Assembly: GCA_949825025.1 (NCBI GenBank)
Contig: OX463778.1
Location: 47,082,829 to 47,146,828 of the forward strand
Direction of reading: 5' to 3'
Source of the DNA: Siphlonurus alternatus
Lineage: Eukaryota > Arthropoda > Insecta > Ephemeroptera > Siphlonuridae
Length of the DNA: 64,000 nt
The translations under genes were made by a program, and so were the position numbers. The notes beneath the pieces were generated by a model that saw only the letters and a program-made list of their open reading frames with translations, did no database searches and had not been told where the DNA came from. How positions within the stretch are numbered: position 1 is the first letter of the stretch; every line of letters begins with the position of its first letter. Of this stretch, positions 11,165-20,802 are shown in pieces.

Positions 11165-13574
11165 ATGGAAAAGAATAAGATGTCATTTACGAAGGAGATG
11201 AGAAAAGCAACAAGAGATGTGCATGATCTCAGTGATGCATTGGTTAATGCTAAATTAGCTTTCGGTAAGTATTTAGTTGAAAAAATTGCTAAAAAATGCC
11301 AAAGATTAAAAAAAAATGTAAAGTGCGCGCGTAGTATATCCCTATATAATTATGTATTTATTATATATATTAAGATAAAGATATGTATGCATAAGCAGTG
11401 TGTATGATACGCATTACATGCATACACCGGGCCCCTGCTCAATTGCGGCTATTGTGGGTATTCCACCACGGTGGCTCGCTTGCTTGCGGCTGAATCTCTC
11501 AGCCCCTCCCTGAACTTACTAACACTCTGAACCTCTACAAGCCCAGAGTCCAGCAAATTCCACTCCCTCACCATTCTTCTCAAGAAGGAATACTTGCCCA
11601 TATCATTTTTGCTGCCCTCATACTCCAACTTCCAATCATGGATTTTTTAAGGGATAGCCGGTGTAGGTTCAAAGAGTGAAGATTGGATCAATTTTCTCGG
11701 ATGAGATTAGGGTGACCTCAGGAGTTCCGCGGGGGAGCGTCCTCGGACCAATCTTGTTTTTGATTTTCATTGAAGATTTGCCGGAGGGAGTAGATTCTTT
11801 AATGAGGTTGTTTGCTGATGATAGTGTTTTGTATAGAAAAATAGTAAATGAGGAAGATAAGAGAAAGCTGCAAGAAGACCTAGATACTGTAGGTAGGTGG
11901 GTGGACAAAAATGGTATGAGTCTTAATGTTGGCAAATGTTCGGTAGTTAATTTTAGTAGGAAAAGAGTAAAAGAAGAAGCAGTATACCTAATGAGAGGAG
12001 AGGTACTTAGGGAGGAGGATAAATATAAATACCTTGGGGTGGTTCTTCAGAGAGAGCTGAATTGGAATGAACATATTAGGTATGTAACGTCAAAGGGAAG
12101 GAGAAATTTGGAGTTTGTTATGAGAAATCTGAAAGGGGCGACTGTATTGGTCAGAGACAAGGCCTATAAGACCTTAGTGAGACCAATACTGGAGTATGCA
12201 TGTAGTGTGTGGGATCCATATTGGCAGATTGGAAAGAAGGAGTTGGAAAAGGTCCAGAGGAGGGCTGCTAGAAGAGTAATGGGTAGAATGAGAAAATGGA
12301 GACTAGTTGCAGATGACAAAAAGGTGTGGAAGGATTATGAAAGCGTGTCGAAAATGATTCAGACTTTGGAGTGGGAGCCACTCGAGGATAGGAGAAGATA
12401 CAACCGATTAGGAAATTTGTTTAAAGTTAACAGGGAGATGGCAGGTTGGAGCGAGTTTAGTGACAGAACCAGGAAAGGTAGATATATTGGGAGGGGGGAT
12501 CATCGGTGGAAACTGGAGCTCAGGGGTAGTGGAAGTGATGTGGGAAAGTACTCCTTCATAAACCGAACAGTGAGGGAGTGGAACTCCCTGCCGTCCGAGG
12601 TGGTAGGGGCGGAGAGTTACGGGGGATTTAAGAGTGCGTTGAGCACCATATTGCGAGCCACCGTGGTTTAGCCACATTTGCCGCAGATTGTTAAATCTAA
12701 TCTAATCTGGTCCCTCCTACTCTTATAACGCCCTTTCTCAGTATGATTGCTAAGCTCCTCCTAGACCTTTTGGTTCTTATATGTAGTTATTTTATTCATT
12801 GTTACTAGTCTACTTTGCTTCCTCCTCTCCTCCAAGTCCTCCCATCCCAGTTGCTCTATCATTTTGGTCACTTTCATAGCAAGTTTAGTTTATGTACTGT
12901 ATTGTTTTTCAGTACGTAATCAATTTTTGATAATTTCAGCATTATCCAATGACGATGTTTGGGCAGAAGGTTTGCTGATATTTTACGAAATATTTCGTTT
13001 CTTGGAAGAAGCAATGGATCGCCTGAATCATTCCTTAATTGGTGAGCTAGATATTGAAGGCATGCGTCGTACAGATGCATTTAAAAAAGATCTTGCTTTC
13101 TACCTTGGTAAGGATTGGGAAAAAGGCTATGCACCAAGGGAAAAAGTTGCAGAATATATCTCGTACTTGAAAGATCTTGAAGCTACTAACCCATATATGT
13201 TGATGGCTTATGTTTATCACATGTATATGGGTTTGCTCTCTGGCGGCCAAATACTTGTAAAGAAAAGACAATTTTTTGTAAAGTTTTTCCCATTCTTTGG
13301 AACTCAAGACCATGGTTACGAAGTTACAAAATTTGGAAACAAGAGCATTTCCCACATAAAGCGGGAACTTGTTCAAGCAATGAATGAAGTCGCTGGTAAT
13401 CTGGATGAAGATACAAAACAAACTCTGATTGATGAAAGTAGGACTCTGTTTTTAAGAAACAACGAGATTATTAAAACTGTGGAAGGAGCTACTTATGTTT
13501 TTACCAAAAAACTTATCATCTTCTTTGTAGCTATTTTGTTTGCATGGCTTGCTTATAAAATGTTGTTTTCATAG
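11165..13574 (+). CDS. HO: Heme oxygenase
   Basis: Opens the heme ring to biliverdin, CO and Fe2+, acting at the endoplasmic reticulum membrane. Two exons, 11165-11264 and 12940-13574 (phase 1 junction), give 244 residues; mammalian HO-1 has 288. Exon 1 carries TRDVHDLSDALV with the proximal heme-ligand histidine. Exon 2 has the distal-helix signature MGLLSGGQ and ends in a hydrophobic anchor (KLIIFFVAILFAWLAY) plus a few residues. The position matching catalytic Asp140 of HO-1 (in LGDLSGGQ) is Leu here. The single 1.7-kb intron is filled by two nested CR1 retrotransposons. AATAAA at 13828-13833 is the likely polyadenylation signal. Codon use is AT-rich throughout. Confidence 0.95.
11450..11641 (-). 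mobile_element. CR1-like element A, 3' part (minus strand, interrupted)
   Basis: Read on the minus strand, it encodes [17 protein letters not shown]...MVREWNLL, the C-terminal end of a CR1-type reverse transcriptase. It ends in GAGCCACCGTGG and a CCACAATAGCCGC 3' end. Its upstream part lies at 12707-12873, on the far side of a younger plus-strand CR1. Confidence 0.8.
11642..12706 (+). mobile_element. CR1-like non-LTR retrotransposon B with partial reverse transcriptase
   Basis: 5'-truncated copy. One open frame (11676-12671, 331 residues) carries palm motifs TSGVPRGSVLGPILFL and LFADDSVLY (catalytic FADD), the thumb region, and the C-terminal FINRTVREWNSLPSEVV block typical of CR1/L2-type elements. 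The 3' end is GCCACATTTGCCGCAG followed by an ATCTAA-type repeat tail. The frame is intact, so the insertion is young. The copy lacks the endonuclease and N-terminal reverse transcriptase region and cannot be autonomous. It sits inside the older element A, within the heme oxygenase intron. Confidence 0.92.
12707..12873 (-). mobile_element. CR1-like element A, 5' part of the interrupted copy
   Basis: The minus-strand reading VTKMIEQLGWEDLEERRK ... EKGRYKSRRD matches the region of element B just before the block encoded at 11450-11641. The two pieces join in order once element B is removed. Confidence 0.75.
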
Positions 13575-13891
13575 TAAGAATCATGAAGGAAATTTAATAC
13601 ACATACTTTATCCGTGTATGGTAAGAACGTTTGTAGACAATAGGATATATGTATATGCATATTATTGTATATTAAATACTGATTTAATTGTAGGTAATTT
13701 TTGAAAATATATTAATGTCTCTAAAAATTGAACTAACATAAATTAAATTGATTATAGTAAAGACAATTAATACTGTAAAAAAGTTGTTGATTCAATTAAC
13801 ATTCACAACAATTCTGTATAAATGTAAAATAAATTGTAATATATGTATGTACAATTAATAGGAGTTTGATGTTTTTTTTAATAATAATTAA

Positions 13892-14218
13892 GGTAGAGAT
13901 AACGCCGGTCAGCTGTTCGACGTAGGTCCCTTTGATTAACATGTAAACCTTAGCAAATTCACAAAAATTCTGAATTTTTTTTTGAGAGGCGGATAATTAA
14001 TTTTTTGTTTGTCTCTCCATGGGAAAGCCCTATGCTGAAAATTAAAAAAATTATTTAAAAAAAAAAATCAGCTTGTTAAATTGTTTTAAAATTTTTTATG
14101 GCTTTTAGGCACTAATATTTGCCTCTGAAAAAGAATTCAGAATTTTTGTGAATTTGCTAAGGTTTACATGTTAATCAAAGGGACCTACGTCGAACAGCTG
14201 ACTGGTGTTATCTCTACC
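13892..14218. mobile_element. TTAA-flanked foldback MITE
   Basis: Arms of about 130 bp: GGTAGAGATAACGCCGGTCA ... inverted at the right end TGTTATCTCTACC. TTAA occurs on each side (13888-13891, 14219-14222). The arms include CTGTTCGACGTAGGTCCC and its inverse. It lies about 55 bp beyond the heme oxygenase polyadenylation signal. The ends resemble those of the element at 27646. Confidence 0.88.
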
Positions 14219-14249
14219 TTAATCACATTTCTAGCTGTAAGCAAATTGT

Positions 14250-14612
14250 TTAAAATGTAATACCATCATCTTGGTTTCGTGGTAGAATGACTTTTTAGAG
14301 GAATACACCCCTGAGAATACAGCTCGCGGCAGGGCAATGCGTAGGGATAAGGTGTGGGGAAAGGATACTGGAAGACCTCAGTCAGGAGTCAGGACGGACA
14401 CCTCTACTTTTTCTCAATAGTTCAAAGCCTGGGGAATCACACACAAATGCATCACTGCACTGGGTAGAAAGCGAGATGTACCCCCAGCAGGGAGGGAACA
14501 ACGTATTTTTTACTTGAAATGGTAACCCATCCAAGCACTAACCACCCTCGACGTTGCTTGACTTTGGTAATCTAACAAGAACCGGTCAATGCACTGTGCC
14601 ACACTCGACTTC
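14250..14612 (-). mobile_element. 5S-rRNA-derived SINE
   Basis: On the minus strand the first 95 bases (about 14612 to 14517) follow 5S rRNA: ACCGGTTCTTGTTAG, then CCAAAGTCAAGCAACGTC, then GGTTAGTGCTTGGATGGGTT. These match the 5S box A/intermediate region and box C of the internal promoter. The 270-bp body that follows is unrelated to 5S and ends about 14250. A 5S head on a foreign body defines SINE3-type elements; a 5S pseudogene fused to other DNA is the alternative. Confidence 0.75.
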
Positions 14613-14649
14613 ATTTTTTCTTAAAGAAAAGTCAAAAGATAAAATATAT

Positions 14650-17064
14650 TAACAACAAAGTTATATTGAGTTAATTGTAATAAAAATAGCCAACATGGAT
14701 TTTTTTTATTGCAGAAATAAATAGAGGGGACTAAATCATGCTTTTTTGCTTTCATTATTTATATACTTATATTTGTTATCTATTCATTAGTTTTTCCTTT
14801 TGAGCAAATACAGTATAATTAACTATTTTATTGTTTGAATATCAATAAATCTTAGGCTGTTGGATCTTGTTTATGTTTTTTGTCAAGTTTACGTAATTGT
14901 ATCTTCCATAATCGAGCTATCATAACATCTTAACAATAGTATTCTCGAACGAAATGACCGATGGCGGCGCTGTCTGCAGAGTGATGGCGTCACAAAATGG
15001 CGGACGTAATGCGGCTCGAAAGATATATAGAGTATGAAAAGCAGGTTTAGATTTTTAGATTTAGATTTTTAACACTGCGGCAAATGTGGCTAAACCACGG
15101 TGGCTCGCAATATAGTGCTCAACGCACTCTTAAATCCCCCGTAACTCTCCGCCCCCACCACCTCGGACGGCAGGGAGTTCCACTCCCTCACTGTTCGGTT
15201 TATGAAGGAGTACTTTCCCACATCGCTTCCACTACCCCTGAACTCCAGCTTCCACCGATGATCCCCCCTCCCTATATATCTGCCTTTCCTAGTTCTGTCG
15301 CTAAACTCGCTCCAACCTGCCATCTCCCTGTTAACTTTAAACAAATTTCCTAATCGGTTGTATCTTCTCCTTTCCTCAAGTGGCTCCCACCCCAAAGTCT
15401 GAATCATTTTCGACACGCTTTCATAATCTTTCCACACCTTTTTGTCATCTGCAACTAATCTCCATTTTCTCATTCTACCCATAACTCTTCTAGCAGCCCT
15501 CCTCTGAACCTTCTCCAACTCCTTCTTTCCAATCTGCCTATATGGGTCCCACACACACTACATGCATACTCCAGTATTGGTCTCACTAAGGTCTTATAGG
15601 CCTTGTCTCTGACAAATACAGTCGCCCCCTTCAGATTTCTCATAACAAACTCCAAATTTCTCCTTCCCTTTGACGTTACATACCTAATATGTTCATTCCA
15701 ATTCAGCTCTCTCTGAAGAACCACCCCAAGGTATTTATATTTATCGTCCTCCCTAAGTACCTCGCCTCTCATTAGGTATACTGCATCTTCTTTTACTCTT
15801 TTCCTACTAAAATTAACTACCGAACATTTGCCAACATTAAGACTCATACCATTTTTATCCACCCATGCACCTACCTACAGTGTCTAGATCTTCCTGCAGC
15901 TTCCTCTTATCTTCCTCATTTACTATTTTCCTATACAAAACACCATCATCAGCAAACAGCCTCATTAAAGAATCTACTCCCTCCGGCAAATCTTCAATAA
16001 AAATCAAAAACAAGATTGGTCCGAGGACGCTCCCCTGCGGAACTCCTGAGGTCACCCTAATCTCATCCGAAAAAGTTGATCCAATCTTCATGCACTCTTT
16101 GGACCCTATCCCTTAAGAAATCCTGTATCAAGTCAACCAAACATTCATCAAGCATACACTTTCTCCTTAATTTATCTATCACGATGCTGTGCGGAACCTT
16201 ATCAAAAGCCTTCTCAAAGTCCAGGAACACCGCATGCATTTCCCCTTTACTGTCTATTAAGCAATCTGCTAGTTGCTGGGTGCTGCACAAAACCCAACAG
16301 CTGGGTATCACAAGAATAATGTTTTCTAAATCCGTGTTGCCTTTTGCTAAAGAACTTTTGGTTCTCTAGCTCTCTCATCATAAACCGAACAATTACTTTT
16401 TCCATAACTTTGGAAACCACCGAGGTTAATAATTTGATAATGTGCGATTAGAAGCTTACATAAAAACGTAAAATTTGACGCACCAGCTGTCAAATTAAAT
16501 TCAGGGGCTTTACAATATTATTGGAGCCAATCGCACCCCTTTAAGCCTTTTCAGGGGTGTTTTTTTTCCCCCATAGGAAATACGAAAAGTTTTTCCAATG
16601 AATATGACCGAGATGTAACAATTTGAAAATTTATAAGAATTTTATGGAGAAAACTTCATACAATAGGTAATTAATTTTTTTGAAGTGGATCTGTTTGACC
16701 AGTTTTGAGAAAACTGAGGCAGAAACTTAACATTGGGCTTATATATGGACAGAAACCGAAAATGGAGCTGTTGTGAGAAAACCGCCCCCTTGGATTTGCT
16801 CAAACTTTAAGCGATTAAGTTTTGGAGCATCCTCGATATTTTAAAATTTATTTCATTCGATTCCGTTCAACAGAAATTTCTTGTTTCCGGTTTTTAACTG
16901 AGGTCAATCGTTAAATAAATGAAGAAATAAATAAATAAAGCAAAAAAAGCATATTTATATAATTTTTAGTACCCTCAAATCTATTTATTTCTGCAATAAA
17001 AAAAATTAATTGGTTATTTTTATTACAATTAACTCAATATAAGTTAATATAACTTTGGTGCTAA
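14650..17064. mobile_element. TIR DNA element (about 1 kb without its insert), split by a CR1
   Basis: Inverted ends of about 95 bp: AACAAAGTTATATTGAGTT ... TTTTTATTGCAGAAATAAATAG at the left (14650-14745), with the reverse complement at 16968-17064. The interior is AT-rich and has no transposase frame. A CR1 copy (15050-16440) sits inside. A related end recurs at about 63775. Confidence 0.7.
15050..16440 (-). mobile_element. CR1-like non-LTR retrotransposon C, frameshifted
   Basis: Minus-strand copy longer than B. It begins near 16440 with LLTSVVSKVMEKVI and QHGFRKHYSC (reverse transcriptase fingers), then FLDFEKAFDKVPHS (motif A), TSGVPQGSVLGP and LFADDGVLY, and ends with FINRTVREWNSLP and the GCCACATTTGCCGCAG 3' end with an ATCTAA-type tail. 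The frame is broken near 16063-16090, 15855 and 15540. Identity to copy B is visibly very high over their shared part. Confidence 0.9.
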
Positions 17065-17736
17065 CAGCAGCTGGAAAAAAAAAAAAGTACGGCGAGACAG
17101 AGAATATATATTGTAGACCACCAGGTGAAATTTTTGACAATATCTTTTTTTTTTTCTAATTTTCGAATCCTTTCCTAATTTAATTCAGTGCCTCAGAAAT
17201 CTCAGAATTAAAATAATTTTTCTAATTTATATACCCCAATTTCATTAATTGCATGCCTAGCTCAGAATTAGAATCAGGTAACAAAAAGAATTTTAGAAGG
17301 AACCATTCTAGAGAAGTTGGTGCTTAAAATTAATATTTCCATAAATTTTTCCTTGCAGTTGACGGACCTTAGTATTATAGTTATGATTCAAAGCAACATA
17401 TTGGAATGTATTTTTGTAAATACCCCCAATGAATTTAGCATCACATAATTATAATATATGGATCAAATTAACTTAAAATTCATATTACAACAGAGGCTTA
17501 CATATTATTTATTTTAAATTAATTGAATCAGTTTAATTCTCTTCTTGTTTAATTGATTCATATTACATCTGGCTGTTACAGTCTACAAATATTTATTTAT
17601 TTTTATTTTTTAACATTTTATATTTTTTTCTCTGATGTCTAAAATACATCATGTGACTATATATGAAGCTACTTATATAATTTACTGAAAAAAGCAACAA
17701 AGTGGATGAAAAAGTTAAGCTAAACAAGTAAATTAA

Positions 17737-18083
17737 GGGTAAGGTAACGCCACCAATGTTAAAAAAAGTCCCTCACACAAAAATTCTGAAAAAAAATTAA
17801 AATGTTCTCCTCTACACCCCCTATCAGTAGCTAAAATATCAGGTATACAAATTCGATCTAGTTTTTGAGTTATGAATTTTTAAAGTTGACTAATTCAAAA
17901 TTGGAGTTCCATTTCTCCATGTTAAAGTAGTCAACTTTAAAAATTCATAACTCAAAAACTAGATCGAATTTGTATACCTGATATTTTAGCTACTGATAGG
18001 GGGTGTAGAGGAGAACATTTTAAATTTTTTTCAGAATTTTTGTGTGAGGGATTTTTTTTAACATTGGTGGCGTTACCTTACCC
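17737..18083. mobile_element. Near-perfect palindromic MITE, TTAA-flanked (type copy)
   Basis: 347 bp folding on itself almost completely: GGGTAAGGTAACGCCACCAA at the left and its inverse at the right, TTAA on both outer sides (17733-17736, 18084-18087). The arms include TTCTCCTCTACACCCCCTAT and AACTAGATCGAATTTG in both orientations. No coding capacity. Relatives lie at 8220, 33005 and 41236. Confidence 0.92.
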
Positions 18084-18087
18084 TTAA

Positions 18088-18360
18088 GGCATTAAATGTA
18101 TATGCTTCTTAATTGTTGTATAACAAAAGAAGTTTTTTACCTATAGCCTTAACAAAACTCTGGCTCAAGAATTCAAGTTCTATTATATAAATGATACAAC
18201 TACAGAGTATATTATATAATATTATAATATGTGGGGTGACTGTTCACTTGGTGCTTAGGTTCTGCCTTTTTCAGTTCACCCATTGAGCTTACAGGTATTT
18301 TATTGTATGCTGTATATACAATATATGTTTTTATTTAGCTCAATAAACATTCATTATTAT
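18088..18360. other. AT-rich spacer
   Basis: Ends in a short ATT trinucleotide run at 18351-18368. No gene or element boundary seen. Confidence 0.4.
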
Positions 18361-18367
18361 TATTATT

Positions 18368-18780
18368 AGTAAGTAGAGTGAGCAATTGCATTTCTTTTTC
18401 AATATTTTATTAAATACCTGATCACACCTGAAAGGGTACAAAATGCAATGGTTTCAAGGATATTTAAAATTAAAATAATAATAATTTTATTTTCTGATAG
18501 TACAACCTGCAGCCCCGTATTGAGAAATGAAAACTGAAAAATTCCATCTCAAATAGTGTCAATAGCTTAATCAAAAAATTCCCAAAGTTGGTGTTTCGGA
18601 GGCCTTTAACAGGCAGCCTTACGGTACTTACAGAAAACAGCTTTTTATTCAAACTTCATCTGAACTATGGTATACTAGTTAAAAAATACTTACGTAATCT
18701 ATCATGAATTCTTAAATCATGGATTTAAAAAAATAAAATACGGAGCCGTTTAAAAAATATTGAATTGAAATTAATTGATG
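18368..18780. mobile_element. Single arm of the 48.7-kb-type MITE, with a SINE tail inserted
   Basis: Starts AAGTAGAGTGAGC and shares TTGAGAAATGAAAACTG, CCCAAAGTTGGTGTTTCGG and ATACGGAGCCGTTT with the left arm of the palindrome at 48695-49317. The second arm is missing. At about 18405-18470 it contains a CACACCTGAAAGGGTA block that matches the 3' end of the SINE at 46660. Confidence 0.65.
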
Positions 18781-18832
18781 TATTGACTTCGGGTCTGCAG
18801 ACCTAGCGGTCATTGCCCGTAAAAAAAATATA

Positions 18833-18863
<31 letters not shown>

Positions 18864-20353
18864 CTGTATATATATGAAATGAATAGGAGAAACAAAATTA
18901 TGCTTCTCTTATTTTGTTCAAAGTATTGAAGGTACTGCCACTGCCCCTAGGGAAGAGGCGCCACATTGCATCTCTCCTTTATAAATACATTATTGGACCT
19001 AAATGCCTCCAAGGGGAATGGGGGGTGGAAGGTGGAATTACAATGACCTCGATCGGACTATGGAAAAATCTGAAAAAAATCAGAGTAACATAACTTATTT
19101 TTATGCTCTATATTTATTTTTATGCAATTAAAAAAGCCATGATGTAAGTTCTTCATTGAACTGACAGTAAATGCTTATAGTTTGTACACAGTTCTTATAG
19201 CAATTGTGATTAAAGTTTTTTAATGCTACATAATATAATTAATTAAATTCAACTTTTACAGTTGAAATTCAATTCAACAGCAGCATCAAAGTTATACAAT
19301 TGAAATCAAGGTTGAAACAATAATTATTAACTTTATTTTACTGAGTTTATAAAGATAATATAAAAATAAAAAGACTTGGCGATCCGAAGCAAACATATTC
19401 TGTTTTAAGTTTATAGTAGCTTTAATTGCTTTGATCACCACAAACAATTAAGCCTTCATACTGTGTATAATAAGATGAAAGGGAAGACTCTGATAAAAGT
19501 GTTTTATTTCATCATGTTAAGTCACAATCCAGTTACCAACTATAATATATATACACAATGAGCATAGATTATTAATTCGAGTGGAGAATTGGCATTGATC
19601 TTATAAAGGTTTTTCTGAAAATTTCTTTTGTTAATTTTTGTTATAAAAGGCTGAAACAGAAGCTATTCTACATGTGTAAAACCACATTAAAGTGTGCTCA
19701 TAAACTGTAGTTTTTAGGTGTCCCCCCCCCCTCTCCCCCTCTTGGGAAGGTGAAGAACTACCAAAGCAATTAAATCATCATTAATCAGAAAATCATTAAA
19801 GTGTGCTCATAAACTGTAGTTTTTAGGTCCCCCCCCCCCTCTCCGTCTCTTGGGAAGGTGAAGAACTACCAAAGCAATTAAATCATCATTAATCAGAAAA
19901 TCAGACACAAACAAAAAGAGCTTATCTTTGCACAGCATGAACTCTAAATTTATGCATGTGCTATATAATTATATATTGCAACAAAACAATGTTGTTAATT
20001 ACACTATGGCAGAGTCATGGTAAAAGTCACTTTGCAATTATTCATGAAAGTTCATTTGATTGTGCAATATTAAATAGAATTGTCAAAAAGAAAATATGTA
20101 TTCTATTGTGCCTAATTCTAGATATATAAATTGTTTTTATACATAGCTCCAGATGACATATTATAGGGCTTAAATAAGATATGGAATCACAATACCAGAA
20201 AACAACATTGACACAGAGGTGGTTTAAGTTTAGACTTTACAGAGTTCAATTTAAAATTGTGTTTAGAAGGAGATTTACATTAATCAAGAGACCTACCCCT
20301 GGATAATGCTGTTATTGGTACACATTATCACAGTGTTGCAACACTGCATGGGC
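18781..20353. other. Intergenic DNA with simple repeats
   Basis: Contains a TA dinucleotide run (about 18826-18870) and a tandem duplication at 19685-19902, listed separately. Otherwise AT-rich. It holds the unmarked 3' end of the FBXW2-like gene. Confidence 0.4.
19685..19902. repeat. Two-copy tandem duplication, about 108 bp unit
   Basis: The block CATTAAAGTGTGCTCATAAA ... TTAATCAGAAAAT occurs twice in a row (about 19685-19793 and 19794-19902). The copies differ mainly in a C-run and CCCCCT versus CCGTCT, so the duplication is recent. Confidence 0.85.
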
Positions 20354-20623
20354 CTAACCCGTGATGGTCTGCAGGTCTCGCCAGGTGACTGCATGGATGT
20401 CACCGCCTTTCAGAGCCACGGCCACCACTAAGTCTCCCGGCTGCTGTCCACCAAGTCCGTCCAGCCATGTACTGTCACCCATTACAATTTGGGACTGGTC
20501 CGGACTGCTGGAACTGTGGACATTTTAAGTACAGACATAAAAATCAATGTGATGAATACTTTAAGGATTTAAATCTGAACTAGTTTACAACACGAAAAAA
20601 ACATGACAAAAAGGGGGTAGCGG

Positions 20624-20664
<41 letters not shown>

Positions 20665-20763
20665 ACGATGGACAACTCCCATGATATTTTTCCCCTTAAT
20701 GAATGCAGCATTTAGCTATTCTTTCAACAAATAAACAAATAAGTAAGTAAATAAATAAATAAG

Positions 20764-20802
<39 letters not shown>

